Below, piece by piece: positions 6,131 through 11,653 of a stretch of 11,653 nucleotides of DNA. Within the stretch, counting starts at the first letter, position 1. The number at the start of each line of letters is the position of its first letter. The position numbers were made by a program, and so were the translations under genes. The notes beneath the pieces are model-generated. The model was not told the DNA's origin. It was given only the letters and a program-made list of their open reading frames with translations, and made no database searches. The stretch covers positions 1 through 11,653 of the forward strand of contig JAEYEN010000108.1 in the NCBI GenBank assembly GCA_023403375.1, written 5' to 3'. Source of the stretch: Bacillota bacterium (GTDB taxonomy: Bacteria; Bacillota; Clostridia; Christensenellales; Borkfalkiaceae).

Positions 6131-6156
6131 AAGCCCGAATTTTTTTCGGGTTTTTT
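6131..6156 (+). terminator. Intrinsic terminator after small membrane protein
   Basis: CCCGAA (6134-6139) pairs with TTCGGG (6145-6150), extended by AAG/TTT with one G-U pair, around a 5-nt T loop. A run of six T follows. It sits 25 nt after the stop codon. Confidence 0.8.
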
Positions 6157-6307
6157 GATTTTATAAGTACTAAACAGTATTTTTTATATTTTGTTATTTA
6201 TACAAAAACCGAATTATTTTGAACAAAATCGGATTGTCTGAATTATTTCGGAATAAACACATTTTAAGATTTACTTAAAAAGAAAAAGGTTAAAAAAGGG
6301 GCAACAG

Positions 6308-7036
6308 ATGAAAATAGTCGTCATAAACGGGCAGACGCACAAAGGTTGCAGTTACCGTTTGGGGCATAAATTTACGGAAATGATTTCCGAAAAGTGCGAT
6401 GCGGAGATAACGGAGTTCTTTTTACCGAAAGACCTGAACGGATTCTGTAAAGGTTGTTACGCTTGCTTATCGGATACGAGCAAGTGTTATATGGCAAAGG
6501 AAAAATCCATTATTTCGGAAGCGATGAAAAATGCGGACGTGCTTGTTTTTACAACGCCTAATTATTGCATGTCCTGTTCTGCGCCGATGAAGGCTTTTCT
6601 CGATTTCTTTTTCGATATATGGCAGGTTCACAGACCCGAAAGTTGGGCGTATAAAAAGCGTGCGTTTATATTTTCAACGAGCGCGGGGGCGGGTAATAAA
6701 CCCACGTTGAACACCGTTAAAAGTTCGGTTAGCGGTTGGGGCGTGCCGTATATTAAAAAGTTCGGTATAGCCATGCACGCAAACAGTTACGAAAAGGCAA
6801 GCGACAATACAAAAGCGAAGATAGAGAAAAAGTTACGCCGTATGGCGGATAAGTTGTGCGGAGAAATAAAGAAGGGTAAACCGCCCAAGGCTGGGCTTAA
6901 CATAAAAGGATTTTTCTACATTTGCAGACTTATGCACAAAAAAGGCTGGGACAGCGCACCCGAAGAAAAAATTTATTGGCAGGAAAAAGGTTGGCTTGAC
7001 AAAGTAAGACCGTGGAAAGACGCCGAAACAAAATAA
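6308..7036 (+). CDS. Flavodoxin-fold NAD(P)H-dependent oxidoreductase
   Basis: A 242-residue cytosolic protein of the flavodoxin-like NADPH-dependent FMN reductase group. The start MKIVVINGQTHKGCSY supplies strand 1 and the phosphate-binding loop (7-16). Next come the cysteine-rich FCKGCYACL...C stretch (C47, C50, C53, C60) common in this group, DVLVFTTPNYCMSCSAPMKAFLD (77-99) as the flavin-contact region, and AFIFSTSAGAG (119-129). The C-terminal 60 residues are basic and less typical. Members reduce flavins, quinones or other small electrophiles; the substrate cannot be told here. AAGGGG lies about 6 nt before the ATG. The 202-nt upstream gap is AT-rich, with a GAATTATT direct repeat and no clear promoter. 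The next gene follows after 35 nt, so the two probably form an operon. Confidence 0.85.
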   Translation: MKIVVINGQTHKGCSYRLGHKFTEMISEKCDAEITEFFLPKDLNGFCKGCYACLSDTSKCYMAKEKSIISEAMKNADVLVFTTPNYCMSCSAPMKAFLDFFFDIWQVHRPESWAYKKRAFIFSTSAGAGNKPTLNTVKSSVSGWGVPYIKKFGIAMHANSYEKASDNTKAKIEKKLRRMADKLCGEIKKGKPPKAGLNIKGFFYICRLMHKKGWDSAPEEKIYWQEKGWLDKVRPWKDAETK

Positions 7037-7071
7037 AACAATAAATAAGATACATACCGGGACATACGATT

Positions 7072-7734
7072 ATGAGCAGAAGAAAAATAAATTTAGACGA
7101 GTATTACAGAAAAGGCGTTTATCGCCATTTTTCGGAAGACTGCAAATGTTCCGTTTCGATGACGGCGAGAATAGACGTCGGAAGTTTATACGCCGCGTCT
7201 AAAAAAACGGGAACGAAGTTTTATTTTAACTTTTTGTATTGTCTTGCCAAAACGCTTAATTCGAGAGACGATTACAAAATGTTTTACGACTGGAATACGA
7301 ACGAACTTTTTTGTTACGACAAAATAAATCCCACGCAATACGTTTTCCATGAAGATACGGAAACGTGCACGCCCGTTTATTCGGAGTATTACGAAGACTA
7401 CGAAAAGTTCTATTATGCGGCAGAACGCGACCTTAACGCTGCAAAAAACACGCGCGAATACATGCTGGATATGGAAAATCACCCCAACTGGTTTGACGCT
7501 TCTTTTTTGCCGTGGGTTAGTTACGATTCGTTTAGCATAGAACTTCCCGACGGGTATCTTTTCTTTGCCCCGATAGTGAACTGGGGAAAATTCAGAGAAG
7601 AAAACGGTAAAACGCTTATGCCCGTTACTATAAGGTTAAACCACGCGATTGCGGACGGGTATTTAGTAGCAAAAGCGATAAACACACTACAAAACAACGT
7701 AAACCTACTTGCGGACGACCTTTCCGAAAAATAA
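7072..7734 (+). CDS. CatA-like O-acetyltransferase
   Basis: A 220-residue protein of the type A chloramphenicol acetyltransferase fold, of normal family length. Seen are YFNFLYCLAKTLNS (51-64), PTQYVFHEDTETCTPVYSEY (87-106), LPWVSYDSFSIELPDGYLFFAPIVNWGKF (146-174) and the active-site segment NHAIADGY (190-197), with catalytic H191 and D195. Classical enzymes have His-His there; this one has Asn-His, so the catalytic base is kept. The family makes trimers that transfer acetyl from acetyl-CoA to a hydroxyl group. Many chromosomal relatives in Clostridia have unknown acceptors, so chloramphenicol resistance should not be assumed. It follows the flavoprotein gene by 35 nt, with only a weak ribosome binding site (CGGGA about 11 nt upstream). 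Confidence 0.87.
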   Translation: MSRRKINLDEYYRKGVYRHFSEDCKCSVSMTARIDVGSLYAASKKTGTKFYFNFLYCLAKTLNSRDDYKMFYDWNTNELFCYDKINPTQYVFHEDTETCTPVYSEYYEDYEKFYYAAERDLNAAKNTREYMLDMENHPNWFDASFLPWVSYDSFSIELPDGYLFFAPIVNWGKFREENGKTLMPVTIRLNHAIADGYLVAKAINTLQNNVNLLADDLSEK

Positions 7735-7801
7735 AATAGTCTTAAATATTGTTTTATTTAATTAGTTTAACTTATAGTCTGATTATAAATTTCAGAACAG
7801 T

Positions 7802-7842
7802 CGGAAAGTAAGAAGTTGACGGAAAGTAAATTCGGCGGAAAG
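7802..7842 (+). repeat. Three CGGAAAG direct repeats upstream of ABC transporter genes
   Basis: CGGAAAGTAA occurs at 7802-7811 and 7820-7829, and CGGAAAG again at 7836-7842, so copies start 18 and 16 nt apart. They lie 47-87 nt before the ATPase start codon. Spaced direct repeats in this position could bind a regulator. A weak promoter (TTGTTT 7749-7754, TATAGT 7773-7778, spacer 18) lies just upstream, which would put the repeats in the 5' leader. Confidence 0.4.
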
Positions 7843-7888
7843 CAGAACTTATTAAAAGGAAAAACCAATTTAATCTTAACGGTGAAAT

Positions 7889-8797
7889 ATGGAAAAAATT
7901 ATTGAGATAAAAAACTTAAAAAAGTATTTTAAGGAAGTGAAAGCGGTGGATGACTTGTCTTTTAGCGTGCGGAAGGGCGAGTTGTTCGCTTTTCTGGGCG
8001 TAAACGGAGCCGGCAAGTCCACCACCATTTCTATTATGTGCGGCACGCTGGATAAAGATTACGGCGAAGTTATAATAGACGGCAAAAATGCGGAAACCGA
8101 TTTTGAAAAGATTGCGGGCGAAATAGGCGTGGTCTTTCAGAACTCCGTGCTTGACGCAAATTTATCTGTAAAAGACAATCTTTTATCGAGAGCGTCCCTT
8201 TACGGAATATGCGGCAAAGCGGCGGTCGAAAAAATCGATTACCTTGCCGAACTGCTTGATTTCAAGTGGTTAATGAAACGCACGGTAGGCAAACTTTCGG
8301 GCGGGCAGAGAAGAAGGATAGACGTTGCGAGAGCGCTTTTGTGCGAACCGAAAATTTTAATTCTTGACGAGCCGACTACCGGTCTTGACCCGCAGACGAG
8401 AAGGCTTTTATGGAACGTTGTAGACAACCTTAGGAAAAATAACGGAATGACCGTTTTTTTGACTACTCATTATATGGAAGAGGCTGCGGAAGCCGATTAC
8501 GTGGTTATTCTTGACGCTGGTAAAATAGTTGCGGAAGGCACTCCGCTGGAATTAAAAAACAAATATACGGGCGACTTTGTAACCGTTTACAATGCGGAAG
8601 AGGGGGCTGTTAAGAAATTAGGCTTTAAATACGAGCGGATACGCGACGCGTTCAGGATTTCGGTTAAAGACACTCTTGAAGCGCGCACGCTGATAGCGGA
8701 CAATCCCGATATTTTTAAGGATTTTGAAGTTACGAAAGGGAAGATGGACGACGTTTTTCTTGCGCTTACGGGTAAAAAACTTGCGGGGGATAACTAA
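7889..8797 (+). CDS. ABC-2 type transporter ATP-binding protein (DrrA-like)
   Basis: A 302-residue ABC ATPase with Walker A GVNGAGKST (37-45), Q-loop FQNS (Q84), signature LSGGQRRR (136-143), Walker B ILILDEP (156-162, catalytic E161), D-loop GLD and switch H194 in TTHYMEEA. The C-terminal 80 residues after VILDAGKIVAEGTP form the small extra domain seen in the DrrA/CcmA/NodI branch of exporters. It energises the permease encoded 1 nt downstream. GGTGA precedes the ATG by about 5 nt. The substrate is unknown: branch members export drugs, polysaccharides or lipids. Nothing nearby identifies a cargo. Confidence 0.93.
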   Translation: MEKIIEIKNLKKYFKEVKAVDDLSFSVRKGELFAFLGVNGAGKSTTISIMCGTLDKDYGEVIIDGKNAETDFEKIAGEIGVVFQNSVLDANLSVKDNLLSRASLYGICGKAAVEKIDYLAELLDFKWLMKRTVGKLSGGQRRRIDVARALLCEPKILILDEPTTGLDPQTRRLLWNVVDNLRKNNGMTVFLTTHYMEEAAEADYVVILDAGKIVAEGTPLELKNKYTGDFVTVYNAEEGAVKKLGFKYERIRDAFRISVKDTLEARTLIADNPDIFKDFEVTKGKMDDVFLALTGKKLAGDN

Positions 8798-8798
8798 G

Positions 8799-9755
8799 AT
8801 GAAAACATTTTTTGCAATGACGAAAAGAAACGTTAAGCTCTTTTTTAAGGACAAGGGAATGTTTTTCTCTTCTCTGATTACGCCCGTTATACTTCTTGTT
8901 CTTTATGCGACTTTTCTTGCCAAAGTATATAAGGATATGTTTCAGTCGGCTATTCCCGAAGGGTTTCAGGTGGAAGGGCTTTCTTCTATGATAGACGGAA
9001 TGGTGGGCGCAATGCTCGTTTCGTCTTTGCTGGCGGTAAGTTGCGTTACGGTGGCGTTTTGTTCTAACCTTATAATGGTTCAGGATAAATTCAACGGCGT
9101 GAAAAAGGACCTTATGGTAACGCCCGTCAAAAGAAGCGTTTTATCGCTTTCGTATTATTTCGGAACGCTTATCAACACGCTGGCGGTGGGGCTTATCGCC
9201 ACCGCGCTCGGACTTGTTTATATGGCGTGCGTCGGCTGGTATATGTCTTTTACCGACGTTTTGCTCTTTATTGCGGACGTTATAATTTTGTCCACGTTCG
9301 GGACCGCGCTGTCTTCTATCGTCAACTCGTTTTTGTCAACGCAAGGTCAGATGTCTGCGGTGGGAACGATAGTTTCCGCAGGGTATGGTTTTATCTGCGG
9401 CGCATATATGCCCATATCGCAGTTCGGCGACGGTTTAAGGAACGTGCTTAGTTTTCTGCCCGGAACTTACGGCACGTCTTTAATAAAAAACCATGCGCTT
9501 AACGGCGTGTTTAACGAAATGGTGGAAAAGGGGTTCCCGACGGAAGTCATCAGCGGTTCCGAAAACGCTGCCGGTATAAAGGAAAGTGTGGACTGCACGA
9601 TTAAGTTTTTCGGAACGGAAGTTTCGGAAGGGGCGTGCTATGCGGTTATGCTTGGCTCTATACTGCTGTTGATAGCCGTATTCGTGCTGATAAACGTCTT
9701 AAAAGACTGTAAAAGAAAAAGTAAAAAAGAAAAAGCCGAAAAAATCTCGGCATAA
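8799..9755 (+). CDS. ABC-2 type transporter permease
   Basis: A 318-residue integral membrane protein with six predicted helices (about 23-41, 68-93, 118-145, 152-178, 186-206, 279-302), the usual ABC-2 permease topology. The conserved NLIMVQDKFNGVKKDLMVTPVKRS segment (90-113) and the GAYMPISQF loop (201-209) fit DrrB/YadH-like permeases. A loop of about 70 residues between the last two helices probably lies outside, and the C-terminus is a Lys-rich cytoplasmic tail. The frame extends back into the ATPase gene to 8724, but the ATG at 8799 has GGGGGA 8 nt before it and gives a normal family start, MKTFFAMTKRNVKLFFKDK. It begins 1 nt after the ATPase stop, consistent with coupled translation and a heteromeric exporter. 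Confidence 0.92.
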   Translation: MKTFFAMTKRNVKLFFKDKGMFFSSLITPVILLVLYATFLAKVYKDMFQSAIPEGFQVEGLSSMIDGMVGAMLVSSLLAVSCVTVAFCSNLIMVQDKFNGVKKDLMVTPVKRSVLSLSYYFGTLINTLAVGLIATALGLVYMACVGWYMSFTDVLLFIADVIILSTFGTALSSIVNSFLSTQGQMSAVGTIVSAGYGFICGAYMPISQFGDGLRNVLSFLPGTYGTSLIKNHALNGVFNEMVEKGFPTEVISGSENAAGIKESVDCTIKFFGTEVSEGACYAVMLGSILLLIAVFVLINVLKDCKRKSKKEKAEKISA

Positions 9756-9771
9756 TAAATTTTGAAATAAA

Positions 9772-9802
9772 CTCCGCAGAACAATCTGCGGAGAATTTTT
9801 TT
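9772..9802 (+). terminator. Intrinsic terminator after ABC transporter operon
   Basis: A perfect 9-bp stem CTCCGCAGA/TCTGCGGAG (9772-9780 and 9785-9793) with an ACAA loop, followed by AATTTTTTT. It lies only 26 nt ahead of the next start codon. Confidence 0.92.
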
Positions 9803-9827
9803 AGAGCAATATAAGGAAAATTATTTT

Positions 9828-10460
9828 ATGAACAACAAAAATATAAAAACAGATGAAAATTATATTATAAGAGAAGAACAGCCCGCCGATTACAGAACGG
9901 TGGAGAACTTAACGAGAGAAGCGTTCTGGAACGTTTACAGACCGGGGTGCACGGAACATTTTGTGTTGCATAATTACCGCGACAACGCCGATTTTATCAA
10001 AGAACTCGATTTAGTGCTGGAATTAAATGGTAAAATTATAGGACACATTATGTTTGCAAAATCATTTATAAATAAAGCAAACGGCGAACGTGCGGAAATT
10101 GCAACTTTCGGACCGTTTTCGATTGCGCCCGAATTTCAGGGTAAAGGGTACGGCGCCGCGCTCCTTAACTATGCGCTGGACAAAGCCGAAAAAACGGGGA
10201 TACCGCTTCTGGCTATAACGGGTAACGAAAAACTTTACGGTAAATTCGGTTTTATAAAGGGAAAAGACGCAGGCATAATTTACCGCGACGACCCGACGGC
10301 AGATTACTTTTTGGTTAAAGAACTGAAAAAAGGCTGCGCCGAAAAATTAAAGGGAAGTTATTCCGACCCGTCCGCATACTTTGTGGACGAAAGTGATGCC
10401 GAAGAGTTCGATAAAACTTTTCCGCCCAAGAAAAAAGAAAAATTAAGCGGACAACTTTAA
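9828..10460 (+). CDS. GNAT family N-acetyltransferase (YhbS-like)
   Basis: A 210-residue protein with a GNAT fold: YIIREEQPADY start (12-22), LVLELNGKIIGHIMF (62-76), the acetyl-CoA binding motif A region FGPFSIAPEFQGKGYGAAL (94-112, Q/G-x-G-x-G/A as QGKGYG), and YGKFGF (137-142). It transfers acetyl from acetyl-CoA to an unknown amine. The last 40 residues are charged and Lys-rich and extend past the usual domain end. AAGGA lies 10 nt before the ATG. The terminator directly upstream leaves almost no space for a separate promoter, so expression may rely on read-through from the ABC genes or on a promoter within the hairpin region. A spaced inverted repeat CGGACAA/TTGTCCG (10448-10454, 10497-10503) followed by T-rich sequence may act as a weak terminator. 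Confidence 0.87.
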   Translation: MNNKNIKTDENYIIREEQPADYRTVENLTREAFWNVYRPGCTEHFVLHNYRDNADFIKELDLVLELNGKIIGHIMFAKSFINKANGERAEIATFGPFSIAPEFQGKGYGAALLNYALDKAEKTGIPLLAITGNEKLYGKFGFIKGKDAGIIYRDDPTADYFLVKELKKGCAEKLKGSYSDPSAYFVDESDAEEFDKTFPPKKKEKLSGQL

Positions 10461-10690
10461 TCTGAATTTCGCTCCGTTTTGCGCCCTTATTAAATTTTGT
10501 CCGTTGCCGCTTTTTATTTTTTATAATCACTATAAACATTATTATATTAAACATAATTATATATAATAATATACGTAATTAAAACGTACGGAAATGTACG
10601 GGGTATACGAGAAAATACAATATAGAAACGCGGAATTCCGCCGTTTACGGGGCAAAAAACGCAAAAATGCGTAAGCGATAGAAAATCATC
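10461..10690. other. AT-rich intergenic stretch without genes
   Basis: No supportable gene. Small dyads are visible: CGTAC...GTACG near 10585-10600, CGGAATTCCG at 10631-10640, and ACGCA-AAAA-TGCGT at 10659-10672. A run of alternating A and T lies at about 10540-10575. Open frames on the minus strand here have no family features. Confidence 0.5.
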
Positions 10691-10719
10691 AAAAAAACGC
10701 CTGAAAAAGGCGTTTTTTT
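10691..10719. terminator. Intrinsic terminator upstream of nrdD
   Basis: A perfect 12-bp inverted repeat (10691-10702 with 10708-10719; core CGCCT/AGGCG) with a GAAAA loop, flanked by seven A and seven T, able to act on both strands. It would stop transcription from the GNAT side before the nrdD promoter. Confidence 0.85.
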
Positions 10720-10765
10720 CTGCTTTTTCGCGGTTTTTTTAAAATAGTGCGTGTTTTGGCAAAAT

Positions 10766-10781
10766 ACACAATATCTTGTGG
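10766..10781. promoter_or_regulatory. NrdR box 1
   Basis: ACACAATATCTTGTGG closely fits the known NrdR box pattern acaCwAtATaTwGtgt, a palindrome bound by the ribonucleotide reductase repressor NrdR. Its centre is 32 bp from the centre of box 2, about three helix turns, as usual for paired NrdR boxes. Confidence 0.8.
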
Positions 10782-10797
10782 TGGGCAAAAAAATTTT

Positions 10798-10813
10798 TAA
10801 CAAAATATTGTCA
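10798..10813. promoter_or_regulatory. NrdR box 2
   Basis: TAACAAAATATTGTCA contains the perfect palindrome-like core ACAAAATATTGT and matches the NrdR pattern less fully than box 1. It ends 7 nt before the -35 box of the nrdD promoter. Confidence 0.7.
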
Positions 10814-10820
10814 AAAAGTA

Positions 10821-10849
10821 TTGACAAAGAATTTTGTGTGTGTTATAGT
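10821..10849 (+). promoter_or_regulatory. Promoter of nrdD
   Basis: TTGACA (10821-10826) is a perfect -35, TATAGT (10844-10849) matches five of six -10 bases, and the spacer is 17 nt. Transcription should start near 10856, giving a short leader before GGAGGG. Confidence 0.8.
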
Positions 10850-10891
10850 TGTCGTACATTCAAATTTTAACGAAAAACGGAGGGAAACGAT

Positions 10892-11653
10892 ATGTTTCAG
10901 GTAAAGAAGAGAGACGGAACGCTTGTCGATTTCGATATGTCTAAAATCACCACGGCGTTAAGCAAAGCGTTTAACGCAAAACAGGTAAATTACACCGCGG
11001 ATATTTTGAATATGCTCACGTTAAGGGTTTCCGCGGACTTTGCAAAAAAGATAAAAGACAACGTCGTTACGGTAGAAGATATTCAGGACAGTGCGGAAGT
11101 CGTTCTTATACAGGCGGGGTACGTAGACGTCGCTAAAAGTTATATTCTTTATCGTAAACAGAGAGAGAAAGTTCGTAACATCGGCGAAACTATTTTAGAC
11201 TATAAAAAGATAGTAGACGATTATCTTAAAGTTTCCGACTGGCGTGTTAAAGAAAACTCCACCGTTACTTATTCGGTTGGCGGACTTATTTTGTCCAACA
11301 GCGGCGCGGTAACCGCAAACTACTGGTTGTCTGAAATTTACGACGACGAAATAGGCGACGCGCACAGAAACGCGGACATTCATATTCACGACCTTTCTAT
11401 GCTTACAGGTTATTGTGCGGGTTGGTCGCTTAAACAACTTATCAAAGAAGGGCTGGGCGGCGTTCCGGGGAAAATTACGTCTTCTCCCGCAAGCCATCTT
11501 TCCACGCTTTGTAACCAGATGGTAAACTTTTTGGGAATAATGCAGAACGAATGGGCGGGCGCGCAGGCGTTTTCTTCGTTCGATACTTATCTCGCTCCTT
11601 TCGTTAAAGTGGATAACCTTTCTTATAAAGAAGTAAAACAGTGCATTCAGTCC
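10892..11653 (+). CDS. nrdD: Anaerobic ribonucleoside-triphosphate reductase NrdD (partial, N-terminal)
   Basis: Open for 254 codons to the right edge, starting at an ATG with GGAGGG 7 nt upstream (10879-10884). Residues 1-90 (FQVKKRDGTLVDFDMSKIT...AGYVDVAKSYILYRKQR) are an ATP-cone, the allosteric activity domain. From about residue 125 the class III reductase body begins: SVGGLILSNSGAV, then NADIHIHDLSMLTGYCAGWSL and SPASHLSTLCNQMVNFLG. The enzyme reduces ribonucleoside triphosphates to deoxy forms under anaerobic conditions, using a glycyl radical installed by the radical-SAM activase NrdG. The glycyl radical site and C-terminal zinc region lie outside the window; nrdG is expected just beyond. 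The upstream NrdR boxes indicate repression when dATP is plentiful. Confidence 0.95.
   Translation, partial: MFQVKKRDGTLVDFDMSKITTALSKAFNAKQVNYTADILNMLTLRVSADFAKKIKDNVVTVEDIQDSAEVVLIQAGYVDVAKSYILYRKQREKVRNIGETILDYKKIVDDYLKVSDWRVKENSTVTYSVGGLILSNSGAVTANYWLSEIYDDEIGDAHRNADIHIHDLSMLTGYCAGWSLKQLIKEGLGGVPGKITSSPASHLSTLCNQMVNFLGIMQNEWAGAQAFSSFDTYLAPFVKVDNLSYKEVKQCIQS

Noticed and set aside
7802..7842. CRISPR-like array
   Set aside because: Repeats are only 7-10 nt with 6-8 nt between them; far too short for CRISPR and no cas genes present.
8724..8798. Permease start inside the ATPase gene
   Set aside because: Would be a 75-nt overlap in another frame with a basic, non-family N-terminus; the ATG at 8799 has a strong Shine-Dalgarno.
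10645..10827. 60-residue minus-strand open frame upstream of nrdD
   Set aside because: Covers the terminator, NrdR boxes and promoter; composition is that of AT-rich regulatory DNA and there are no family features.
10824..10837. Possible third NrdR box ACAAAGAATTTTGT
   Set aside because: Centre is unpaired and lies 25 bp from box 2, out of phase with the 32-bp spacing; overlaps the -35 box by chance.
11195..11497. 100-residue minus-strand open frame
   Set aside because: Antisense shadow of nrdD, which has clear family motifs on the plus strand.

Overview
The window is AT-rich bacterial DNA. It has Shine-Dalgarno sites of the GGAG/AAGG type, short intergenic gaps, T-tailed hairpin terminators and sigma-A-like promoters. 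Together with an anaerobic ribonucleotide reductase gene, this points to a strictly anaerobic member of the Bacillota, most likely an uncultured gut-type Clostridia lineage. The lineage is inference; no rRNA or other taxonomic marker is present.

Layout. (1) 1-2744, plus strand: the tail of a surface polysaccharide locus, with the cupin end of a CapF/WbjC-type UDP-sugar reductase, a complete CapG/WbjD-type UDP-sugar 2-epimerase, and an unusual protein joining a GtrA membrane domain to an Sfp-type 4'-phosphopantetheinyl transferase. CapF and CapG act in succession towards UDP-N-acetyl-L-fucosamine. (2) 2842-4099, plus: a YbaK/EbsC Cys-tRNA(Pro) deacylase and a YgjP-type zinc metallopeptidase, closed by a bidirectional terminator shared with a convergent minus-strand DNA-deoxyinosine glycosylase gene (4236-4715). 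(3) 4716-5640: no intact gene. It holds a decayed serine site-specific recombinase and a palindrome-rich element, next to a minus-strand tRNA-Ser(GGA) gene with its own promoter and terminator. (4) 5887-6105: a small membrane protein with its own promoter and terminator, distantly TM2-like. (5) 6308-7734: a flavodoxin-fold oxidoreductase followed by a CatA-like acetyltransferase. (6) 7889-9755: a two-gene ABC-2 exporter ending at a strong terminator, then a GNAT acetyltransferase only 26 nt beyond that terminator (9828-10460). (7) 10461-10891: a regulatory region with a terminator, two NrdR boxes 32 bp apart centre to centre and a good promoter, feeding the start of nrdD, which runs off the right edge.

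The most unusual observations are the GtrA-phosphopantetheinyl transferase fusion at the end of the polysaccharide genes, the multi-hairpin element beside tRNA-Ser with its partial copy of the tRNA 3' end, and the TM2-like small protein. The NrdR/nrdD arrangement is a clear example of known regulation. I see no CRISPR array, intact insertion sequence, or obvious defence or toxin system.
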